From Rhipicephalus microplus (Eukaryota > Arthropoda > Arachnida > Ixodida > Ixodidae), in the NCBI RefSeq assembly GCF_043290135.1, contig NC_134710.1, forward strand, positions 135,988,155 through 136,052,154: 64,000 nt of DNA, given 5' to 3'. Below the pieces are notes generated by a model. It did not search any database and was not told where the DNA came from. It worked only from the letters and a program-made list of their open reading frames with translations. Positions 55,391-64,000 of the stretch are shown one piece after another. The stretch's first letter is position 1. Each line of letters opens with the position of its first letter. The position numbers were made by a program, and so were the translations under genes.

Positions 55391-57300
55391 GTCATTTCTT
55401 TGCTCAATTACTGGGGAATGGTCCTTTCCACTGCATTAGAAGTTTATTGGAGCCAGTAGGCAACAATATGAGAACTTTGTCGCCTGAACACAATTTCCTA
55501 GGACGACTCTTCTTGTCTTAGTATGTTCTTTGCTTGGCGCGAGCTTTCTCCGATTGTTCGTGCGCAATCTTGCACGTCTCCTCCAGCCGATTCCGCAAGT
55601 CAAAGACATACGTATATGTTGTACGTGTTTCTCCGTCGAGTTCCTCATTCGTCCACAGCTCTCTTAATACTGTCAGCAGTCCTCGGACATGACGACCATA
55701 GATAAGCTGAAAGGGAGAGAACCCGAGGCTTGCCTGTGGTACTTCTCGGTACACAAAAAGCAGTGGGGCGAGGTACCTGTCCCATGTTCGTGGTCTCTCT
55801 TGGCACATTCTCCTTAATATCATCATCTTCAGGGTGCCATTGAATTTCTCGACTAGGCCATTCGCCATGGCAAGGTATGGCGTCGTCTTGAGGAGCTTCA
55901 CGGAGAGGAGCCGACTAACCTCTTTCATTAGGTCGGAGGTAAAGCTTGCTCCCTGGTCGGTCACTATTTCTTTGGGCAAACCAATGCGAGAAAACATTTC
56001 TAAAAGCGCTTCGGCAACATGAACGGCATCAATTGCAGAAAGTGCTACAGCATCCAGATACCTAGTTGCGAAATCAACTAAGGTCAGAACGTATCGGTTT
56101 TCTCGGTCTGACATTGATGAAAAGGGGCCAATCAGATCCACTGCGACTCTTTCGAAAGGTGTGCGAATCAGAGGCATGTTGCCCAATGGAGCGACTCCTA
56201 TTTTTTCTTTAGGTGTTGTTCGTTGGCATATGTCACATGACTTCACGAAGCGTTTTACGTCTCCGTGTAAATCAGGCCAGTAGAATTCTTGCAAAATACG
56301 ATCGGTTCTTCTTTTGATTCCCTGATGCCCAGCCATGATGTTTTCATGGGCAACTTCTAAAATATTTCGTCGAAACACCTTTGGAACTACCACCTGCTTA
56401 AATGTTCTACCTGTCGCAAGGTGATAACAACGGTAGAGTAATCCATTTTCTTCAACGAAATCATAGCTGTGGCCTTTTCCAGACTTAAATTCTTTGTTCA
56501 CTTTATTAAAAAGTGATTTTAACTTCGGGTCATTCTGCTGTCCTGCGATGAGTTGCGCTTTTGTAATGTCATTCGACACAACTTCCGGGACGTACAAGGG
56601 ACGCATCTTGTTTTGTTTTTGTTGCGGAGCTTTGGATTTAGCTACGCTTGAAGCCTGTGGAGGGTTCCTGGTCACGTTCGTTTCTTTCCACTCTTCCTCA
56701 GCTGCATCTGCTCGCTCCCAGTCCAAATCAGGATCGTATGGTCCTCTGACGCCTGGAAGGTTTCTTAAAACCACATCGTACAGTGGGTGGTTCATACAAG
56801 CCACTTTTATACTGCCTGAAAAGTAAGGCGTTTTCACTTGTACGATGGCTTCGGGGAGGCGACTACTCGAGCCATCAAGCAAAACAACATTGCTTGTTTT
56901 GCCCGTCAAGCACTCTTCAGGAATCAACTCTCGCCTGACAATTGCTGTATTGCAGCCTGTGTCCCGAAGCATGCGAACCTTTCGTCCTAGCAATCGCCCT
57001 TCAACTACTGGCATCCCGTCGCTTAGGAAATGTACAGCGGGTTTCCTGCTCTCGTCGTCGTTACTTGAGCGGCTAGCTTGCTTTCGTAGGCACTTTGATG
57101 TTTTGCCCTGACGAGGTCCAGTCGGTTGTGCTTCTGTGAATGCGCAGGATGAAGTCGGTTTGTTATCTGCACGGTGACCTCTGCAATTTTCAGCTGTGTG
57201 TCCCGGTTTGCCGCACAAGTTGCACTTTACCATATGTTTAGGTTGGCTGCAACAGTCGGGAGCTTGTTTTTTATCCAGCCGCTATGGTTGTACTAACAAA
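54150..57300 (-). mobile_element. Second element with integrase upstream of RT, LTRs missing
   Basis: A minus-strand retroelement fragment with order zinc knuckle, protease, integrase, GPY/F tail, RT, start of RNase H. Gag proper is missing upstream (coding starts at the knuckle near 57233), and the 3' part is cut within the RNase H start near 54150. No LTRs were found. Its sequence is clearly different from the element at 22-29 kb, yet the domain order is the same. Confidence 0.87.
55518..57233 (-). pseudogene. Second INT-before-RT element: zinc knuckle, protease, integrase
   Basis: A single open frame of 571 codons. Residues 4-17: CNLCGKPGHTAENC, an intact CCHC knuckle. Residues about 85-115: VEGRLLGRKVRMLRDTGCNT, protease active site DTG. 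Residues about 290-345: H2C2 (VAHENIMAGHQGIKRRTDRI, CDICQRTTP). Integrase core: FERVAVDLIGPFSS (Asp), EIVTDQGASFTSDLM (Asp), NGLVEKFNGTLKMMI (Glu), then FVYREVPQASLGFSPFQLIY. The DDE triad is complete. The frame's stop at 55518-55520 comes just before the GPF tail, and RT follows downstream. The coding condition is better than in the element at 22-29 kb. Confidence 0.9.
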
Positions 57301-57384
57301 AAAACCCCTTAAGTTCGAAGCAATAATACCTGCAAGTCAAACAGCTGATTTTCATGCAGTGCCGAGTTTTTCACCACAAATTAC

Positions 57385-57519
57385 CTTATAATCATCATTG
57401 GTGCAGTCCAGTTCCGCCAATACACAATCCAGTGTGCTGTAGAGAAGGTCCAGAGGATGTAAACTCTTGATTCCGGTCTTCCAAAAAAGATCCAAGGCTG
57501 TTTCGATATTCTTCAAGGT
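57385..57519 (-). CDS. PARP1: PARP1-like gene, helical regulatory domain exon
   Basis: A 135-base exon (45 codons). The acceptor ATATTTCAG precedes 57519 and the donor GTAATT follows 57385. The protein TLKNIETALDLFWKTGIKSL, then HPLDLLYSTLDCVLAELDCT, NDDYK, matches the end of the PARP alpha-helical regulatory domain, where PARP1 has DIEVAY and DPIDVNYEKL before the ENTH-type start of the catalytic domain. It joins in phase 0 to [10 protein letters not shown] at 32063, about 25.3 kb downstream on the minus strand. The helical domain blocks NAD+ access until DNA-break binding unfolds it. Upstream exons (zinc fingers, BRCT, WGR) are not in the window or not recognised. Confidence 0.8.
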
Positions 57520-57534
57520 CTGAAATATTATTTG

Positions 57535-57905
57535 CCATTATTTCCAACTTTCTCACTCATTAGAATGGATAAGCTATGCCCAAAAGCCAAGTTCATGCAC
57601 ATGTGCTTCCAGTCAATAACACAAATTTTTAGTGAAACTAGCTCTTTCTCAAGTCTATATACCAAGATGGTAGCGATTTCCATCACGAAACAACAAGTCT
57701 GGTCTTGCTTCACTACAAAGAACCTTACAAAGTTCCTAATTTCGGACCAAATCTCCTCGAGCAATCGACACGCAGGACTGGCTGATGCAGCCTGGCTTGA
57801 GAAAGATAAAGCTGGCTTTCTCATTGGCATGGAACGAGATGGCTATGTCCAAAATGAGAGAGGCACTCTCGCGACTGAATTCAAATTTGTCTCCTGTGGG
57901 ACACC
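57535..57905. other. Unidentified coding-like block
   Basis: Both strands stay open. The minus frame (57528-57830) has LLEEIWSEIRNFVRFFVVKQ and DQTCCFVMEIATILVYRLEK. A diverged copy lies at about 60960-61110 (IGKFRRFFVSKQ, ICLFPIGTITVFL). No family is recognised. Confidence 0.4.
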
Positions 57906-57914
57906 AAGTTTGAA

Positions 57915-58925
57915 ATCATCATCATCATCTTCATCAGCCTGGCTACGTCCACTGCAGGACAAAGGCCTCTCCCATGTTCCGCCAGTTAACCCGATCCTGT
58001 GCTTGCTGCTGCCAATTTATACCCGCAAACTTCTTAATCTCATCTGCCCACCTAACCTTCTGTCTCCCCCTAACTCGCTTGCCTTCTCTGGAAATCCAGT
58101 TAGTTACCCTTAATGACAAGTGGTTATCCTGTCTAAGCGCTACATGCCCGGCCCATGTCCATTTCCTCTTCTTGATTTCAACTATGATATCCTTAACCCT
58201 CGTTTGTTCCCTAATCCACTCTGCTCTCTTCTCGTCTCTTAAGGTTACACCTACGATTTTTCTTTTCATTGCTCGCTGCATCGTCCTCAATTTAAGCTGA
58301 ACCCTCTTTTTAAGTCTCCAGGTTTCTGCTCCATAGCTAAGTACCGGCAAGATACAGCTGTTATACACCTTCCTCTTGAGGGATAGTGGTGATCTACCTG
58401 TCATAATTTGAGAGTGCTTGCCAAATGAGCTCCACCCCATTCTTATTCTTCTAGTTACTTCAATCTCACAGCTCGGCTCCGTGGTTATTACCCGCCCTAA
58501 GTAGACAGTCTTTTACAACTTGAAGTGCACTATTACTTATCTTGAAGCGCTGCTCTCTTCCGAGGTTGTTGTACATTACTTTCGTTTTCTGCAGATTAAT
58601 TTCAAGACCCATCTCTCTGCTTTCCTTGTCTAACTCCGTAATTATGAGTTGCAATTCGTCCCCTGAGTTAGTCAGCAATGCAATGTCATCGGCGAAGCGC
58701 AGGTTACTAAAGTACTCTTCATTAATTCTCATCTCTAACACTTTCCATTCTAGGCTCCTGAAAACCTCCTGTAAGCACGCGGTAAATAGCATTGGGGAGA
58801 TTGTGTCGCCCAGCCTTACAACCTTCTTGATTGGTATTCTGTTGCTTTATTTATGAAGCACTATGGTAGCAGTTGATGCCCTGTAGATTTCTTCGAGGAT
58901 GTTTATATATACTTCATCGACGAAG
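57915..58925 (-). pseudogene. RTE-like LINE 3' part, 5'-truncated
   Basis: An (ATC)-rich tail at 57915-57940 is followed by the LINE 3' region. The minus-strand frame 58466-58792 has MLFTACLQEVFRSLEWKVLE, NLRFADDIALLTNSGDELQL (FADDI catalytic box intact) and LQKTKVMYNNLG. The frame 57943-58440 has GWSSFGKHSQIM, CILPVLSYGAETWRL, TLRDEKRAEWIREQTRVKDI, KWTWAGHVALRQD, QKVRWADEIKKFAG and WRNMGEAFVLQWT, the usual post-RT region. A frameshift near 58450 separates them. The copy begins abruptly at about 58925, typical LINE 5' truncation. Confidence 0.9.
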
Positions 58926-60145
58926 TTTGAAATGGTCGATGGTGAATCATCGTCGCCTTTAGCAGCTCTAATCGAAGTCTGTCATCTTGGTGTCTTCATT
59001 AGTTACCCATTGGCTTGTGTCCACGTTCGACTCAAGTGGACACGTTCTAGATGTGACATCATGACTGCCTATACAATCCTTGAGATCTGTCTTCAACATC
59101 CATGGGTGGTGGTGCATCTTCTCAATTATTCTAACCGTAGGGCACCTGTTCAAGCTGGTAGCAGTCGTCTAGGTACTGCTCTTTGACTTCGTCACCAAAG
59201 ATAACGTTCGACGCAACTTCACCATCTTGTTCAGAAAGCGAGATTTTGTGTTCACATGGTTTGCTAGCTTTGTTTGACACTATCTCGCCTTAAGTATCTG
59301 AATGGGCAACAAGAAACTTGCCTTTGTTGCTTCTCTCAGCGCTGCTTGGAACACCGGGTTCTACAAGAATGCTGCTAACCAACGGTGAGCCACAATCGAT
59401 CGACACAGCCTCTGACGCACTGGACTTGACAGCACCTTTCGTAACAAAATAACTGCTGTGGTTTTTTCACATCTGCAGCAGGGCACATTCCGTGCAACCA
59501 CATTTTTCTCAATGACCGCTTCTTGTCCTCTTACTTGAAATCACTGCCACAGAGGTCGTGACCAGGAAACGGAAAGCACGAAAGCAACGCATCAGAGAAG
59601 ACCTTGTTGCTGCACAACTAATGGTTCCTAAGAGGCTTGGTGCATAGTAGCCTATTAAACTCACCATTTACCTCTGCCTTGGGATCGTAGTAGATGATGC
59701 CCCTGATCCTATTGGTGACGGCACAGAGGAAAGTCTTCAGAGAGCGTGGCAACATGTGCACCTCCTGACAACATTTAGGCTCAGATATTTTCTAACATCC
59801 AGGGGCACGGAGGACAACTGTACAAGTGCTTCCTTGCGCACTGCCTCGGCCACCAAGCGTCCAACATGCATCTCTTGCCAAGTTCCTGGTGGCTGCCTTT
59901 CTTCTTGTCCTTGCCGTAATAAAATTTGTGCAGGAAAGTGCTCTTGTCAGTGCCGCCAGGCAGAGCATCCTTGCTTGCGCAGTCATTAATGCGAAACAAA
60001 CTCATTTTGAAGGGCTCCTCTTAAGCCGCATCTGGGGTTGAGAGCTTGTGCAGAGATCCCAACATTCTAAGAGGCCCAGCTGTAACGGAACCTTGCCACC
60101 GACAGTGTTGCTTGGTGACAGACTGACACCGAAGCTGCAGTTCCT
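58926..60145. other. Unassigned, possible old coding fossil (minus)
   Basis: On the minus strand, long open stretches occur between stops (for example SLSEQDGEVASNVIFGDEVK and FLCAVTNRIRGIIYYDPKAE). No family is recognised. Confidence 0.3.
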
Positions 60146-60450
60146 CTTGATGTGCATGTTCTAACGCCACGAAGATATCGTGTGTCAGCTACGGCTCAGG
60201 CCTCGGGCATGAAAAATGGCTCCATCGAGTGGCAGTGAAAGCAGGTGCAAAAGCCCCCGGATAGTACCACTTCATTCGCATCTTCTTGCACCACCAAGAC
60301 ACGGTGGGTCGGCAGCAGCTTAGGCCGCGGGCAATAGAAACGACCGCATCGAGTGACAGCGGAGGCAGATGTGGAAGCACTGAACCTGAGTAGTTCCACT
60401 TGACGCACATCTTCTCGCACTACGAAGACATGGTGCGACAAAGACAGCTC
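60146..60450 (-). repeat. Tandem repeat, ~124-129-bp units, coding-like
   Basis: Units start at about 60146, 60270 and 60399 (CTTGATGTGCAT, CTTCATTCGCAT, CTTGACGCACAT). The minus strand stays open over two of them (60196-60441) with repeated HVFVVREDVRQVEL and HRVLVVQEDANEVV. Diverged. Confidence 0.75.
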
Positions 60451-62780
60451 TTGTATCCTAAAAGCAGCATGCCTCCAGGTGCAAAGCAGACATGTTGGGC
60501 TTCAGTGCCACGAAACATCCAAGCATCTCAGCACGCACACCAACGCTGGCACACTGACTCGACTGCACAATAAATCATGGAATGAGCCGGGGTAACATTT
60601 GGGTGCTAATGGCCTTGTGACAGAGAGGGCTGCCTGCCCATATTATGAAGCTCCTGTGGTGCTTCGCAAATTGGGCTTTTTTTTCTAGCTCTGTGAATGC
60701 GTCTGCCCAATGTGGGCCTGGTCTCACTTCCCCGCATCTTCCATAAAACTACTGGCCCAGATGCAGCTGGTGTCGTTGACTGCAGGCAATAAGGTCATTC
60801 AACATCAAAGGGAATGAAAGGGCTGTTGCAGGATGTCGGGAGATCTTTTGCCGATTACAATGTATTGCTAAGGTTCAGTACCACTGCTTTAAGCCCTGCT
60901 ATGGGTCAATGTCTTGCTGCTATGTGTATGCAAATATAGTCCTGTATATTAAGTTTGTGTCTTAAACGGCCATCGATTTGATGGCATCTTCTTCCAGAGC
61001 AACTACAAGAAGACAGTGATGGTTCCTATTGGAAATAAACAAATCTAGCCTTGCTTAGACACAAAGAACCTTCTGAATTTCCCAATTTGGGAAGAAATTT
61101 ACTCCAGCTTACTTTCACAACCTTTACTTTTGTTTTTCAAGCTAAAGCAATGTTAGTCCCTGTGGTAAACCCATAGCAACCAATATTTTTTTTTTAAGAC
61201 AACTTCAAAGAGTGGTTGTTTTCCTTTTATTTTGCTGAAGTTTCACAGTATTATGTCATCTTTCCATCTGCATCAATCAATAAAACACTTACATGACTGT
61301 TTTTCTAAACGATTCAGTAGCCAACAAGTACTGATACCAGTTAATGCATCTGCAGATGCTTCGTTCTGAAATGGTAAAGCATGCATAAAATGTAATTTCC
61401 TTTTGTATCCCACTTTACTAAAAAAACAAGGACGTAAAGTGACTTTTGAACAATTAAGATACAAAGAGTCGTCTTCTTTAAAAACTTAAAATTTATACAA
61501 GAAAGCACTAAACAAACTCTTTTAGTTCTTATAATAAAAATGAACGTCACTGCATAAATCACAACTAATAACAACCGCAGCTATAGCTCAGCCTATCATT
61601 ATTTGTATTTTCTGTTGACTAAAATGTAGAGAGGAGCAAAAAGTAAAGAAGAATTGAAAAAAGAAGTCCCTGCAGAAGTGCGAGGACAAAAACAATAGCT
61701 CAGTGAAATTACCTGCCAGAAAATAAGCAACAGCGACACGTGCGAGTAATAACTTCACAACAAACTATTAGATGTGGCAGCTCTACACCTTACTGCAGCG
61801 CTTACTGTAGAGCAAGCAACACAGCCACCGCTACAATACTTCACGGTCAAATGTCTCACGCTGTGCATACCCCCCCCCCCCTCGAAATCTAGCAGAATTT
61901 CTTTGTTAGGGGAAAAATACAAGTGTGGTTTTACCAAAGTGCATGCTGCGAAAAGAGGTTGCTTTCACATTTACTATGAGCTCTACAATGCAAGTCGAAG
62001 CCACAGCAATGATCTTGAATTGAAAAGGAGTGAGAGGACTTCAGCACTATAGCAAAGAGTAAACCCCCATGTTTTCTTACCGGAATGATGATACACTGGC
62101 TTACATAGGAGAGCAGATGTTTATATTGCCATGGTGCACCACTATGAACTAGAAACTCCCTAGATATTCTAATGGCCTTCTAATTTATAAGCAGCCAAAA
62201 TAGCAGCTGAAATGGCAGACACCCCACAGCAAGAGTCCAAATCATCAAGAAGTAGCCAATAATCGAATGCAATACACTTCTTCAGGAATATATTCATCAA
62301 TAGTAGCTTCATTATTATAGGCAAAACATGTTCTCAACATGTGCGATAGTCTTTGGGTAGTATGATGTATTGACAAAATCCACTCGTGTTTTCTCTTTCT
62401 TTAGAAAAAAAAAAACGTTATTGCATGTGTCCATAAAAACACTGAGCAAAGGCATACTAAAACACTTAGAAGCAGCTAGAAAAAGAACATAAATTGCAGG
62501 CATGACAAACTTGCTGCCAGAAGTGTTAAGCAGTATACAGTAGGCTCTTGATGGTACGAACTTGAAGGGGTCCACAATTTTGTTTGAATTTTGAGAAGTT
62601 TGTATTATTAAAAGTTGTCATAAAGATGACTTGGGGCAATGTAACACCTTGTATTCTAATATTTATTATTTATTATTACCACAGAAACAGCATAGACAGC
62701 TCTGCATGATTATCAGTGAAGATTTTGGATGTCAGCATTCACACTGGTACTCATCATACATGTTGGCACATTTGAAATTA
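60451..62780. other. Unassigned stretch
   Basis: AT-rich. It contains the diverged copy of the 57.5-kb block at about 60960-61110, a C12 run near 61870 and short open frames without motifs. Confidence 0.35.
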
Positions 62781-62784
62781 ATAA

Positions 62785-63022
62785 CCAATAATATCTGGGG
62801 CTTTATCTTTCAAAACCATGACATGATTATGAGAGATGCCGTTGTGGAGGGCTCCAGAAATTTTGACCATCTGGTGTTATTTAACGTGCCTGAACATCGC
62901 ACAGCGCATTGGCTTCTACCATTTCGCCGACATAAAAATGCATCCGGCGCGGCCAGGATCGAACCCGCGACCTTCAGGTTTGGAGTTGAGTTCCTTAGCC
63001 ACTGCTCCACCTCGGCACACAC
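62785..63022 (-). mobile_element. Diverged Ruka-related SINE
   Basis: The inverted tail (GGGGCTTTATCTTTCAAAAC, ATTATGAGAGATGCCGTTGT, GGAGGGCTCCAGAAATTTTG) and a different tRNA-like head (AGGATCGAACCCGCGACCTT, GAGTTCCTTAGCCACTGCTC) flank a middle part unlike the other Ruka copies (TTCTACCATTTCGCCGACAT). Probably a sister SINE family sharing the same 3' end. Confidence 0.82.
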
Positions 63023-63815
63023 ATCTGTAATTAAGGGACAAACAATGCTGTGTCCTGTGACAACCAATATAAACCCATCCCAATTCTACTGCGCTTTTCC
63101 ACATGACACTAGTGCACTACGATCAATGACTTAAGCACATGCATTTGGCACACAATCGACTAAGGCCAAAACGTCTCGTGTTTTTGCCCCCTTTTTAGCT
63201 CAGTCAACATGAAGTTCTTGGTGCACATGATTTGGCTAGTTTGTGCACTTTGTAGCAAGGCAACCGACAATATTTGCGACCTTTAGTAATTTAAGAACAC
63301 ACATGTTCTGCTAGAAGCGACAACGGCAGCAGACGTTTTTCAAGTGAACCAAATTCAACGAAGCAGTTTGAATAAGGCAGTTTAAATGTAATTAAAGCAC
63401 AGTGGGCACACCAGATTTTTAAAATCTGTTTTAATTACCCAAATGTTTGAATTATTCAGAGTCTACTTCGAATTGCATAGTGCATTGCTCCCTTCAGAAT
63501 GCACTTCCAGGATAACGGAAAATTCCGAGCATGTACTATTCACAAAATTTAGTTAAAGAACAGAAACACATTAACACCCAAAGAAAACAATCAGAAATGT
63601 GAACAGGACAAGTTCACCATTAGTAGAATTCAACTACAAATGGTTTGCTAAATAACAATTCCCACAAAAAGAAGAGAAAAAACGGTGGTGGGACTGTTCT
63701 TACAGAACTGGTCAAGACATCATCTTCAATGTGGATTCAATCTTCAATATGAAAAAAAGGCATACTAACCCATTAACATATTATACTGTATTTATGGCTG
63801 CTGTCTGTAGTTTTC
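63023..63815. other. Unassigned stretch
   Basis: No feature is recognised. Confidence 0.4.
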
Positions 63816-64000
63816 ACCTTAACCCTTTACTGCCGAGTGTCGTGAATTCAGATGTACCGAGAAACTTCAAGCAAGTCACAAAATAGTTGTTGCCTTTAAT
63901 GCCAGCTGGCAAGTACTCACGAAGAATGTAGCTTTCAGCATAAAAAATCTAGCGCCGTCCCATCTAAGATATTTTATGCTAGATCAAATTGTTTTGTAGT
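63816..64000 (+). repeat. Dispersed repeat, copy 2
   Basis: Matches 5425-5620 in order and orientation (CAAGTACTCACGAAG, TTTCAGCATAAAAAATCTAG, AAATTGTTTTG). It runs off the right edge. Confidence 0.75.

Overview
This is eukaryotic, intron-rich, repeat-saturated genomic DNA, most likely from a hard tick (Ixodida). The clearest pointer is a family of tRNA-headed SINEs that I recognise as the tick SINE 'Ruka'. The host coding sequence and the transposon mix (RTE-like and Jockey-like LINEs, Ty3/gypsy, BEL/Pao, Tc1/mariner, P/THAP elements) fit an arthropod. There is no operon structure and no rRNA gene or CRISPR array.

Host gene. Four exons on the minus strand (57385-57519, 31745-32063, 21354-21476, 4652-4808) encode the C-terminal helical and ADP-ribosyltransferase domains of a PARP1-like poly(ADP-ribose) polymerase. 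They are joined by introns of about 25, 10 and 17 kb, and the intron phases fit together (0, 0, 2). The catalytic H, Y and E residues are all present. Two exons each carry one extra base in a homopolymer, and one splice donor reads GA instead of GT. The copy is therefore either decaying or affected by assembly errors. Most of the window is intron of this gene.

Layout. 1-540: tail of a plus-strand Ty3/gypsy element. 1.9-4.5 kb: a ~120-bp minisatellite split by a P element with terminal inverted repeats (TIRs) and an 8-bp target duplication. 4.65 kb: last PARP exon. 6-12.1 kb: four copies of an undescribed ~670-bp repeat. 8.9-14.1 kb: two Tc1-like transposons, the second with ~300-bp TIRs and two repeat copies inside its left TIR. 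14.1-19.3 kb: mostly unassignable. 19.3-21.2 kb: LINE remains. 22.06-29.02 kb: a complete minus-strand Ty3/gypsy element with both LTRs and a 4-bp target duplication; its integrase lies upstream of reverse transcriptase (Gmr1-type order) and its Gag has a SCAN-like stretch. 32.6-33.3 kb: Ruka copies. 34.65 kb: a THAP-domain exon. 36.7-37.2 kb: a tandem duplication. 37.6-47.6 kb: a nest made of a BEL/Pao gag remnant abutting a Jockey-like LINE, split by a Ruka SINE and by a conventional Ty3/gypsy element, which is itself split by a THAP-encoding DNA transposon with perfect 32-bp TIRs. 48.0-48.6 kb: a fold-back repeat. 50.1-52.2 and 57.9-58.9 kb: RTE-like LINEs. 54.15-57.3 kb: a second element with integrase upstream of RT. 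58.9-64 kb: unassigned sequence, a tandem repeat and a diverged SINE.

Apart from the PARP-like exons, and possibly the THAP exon at 34.65 kb, everything recognisable is mobile-element sequence. All assignments come from reading motifs; no database search was run.
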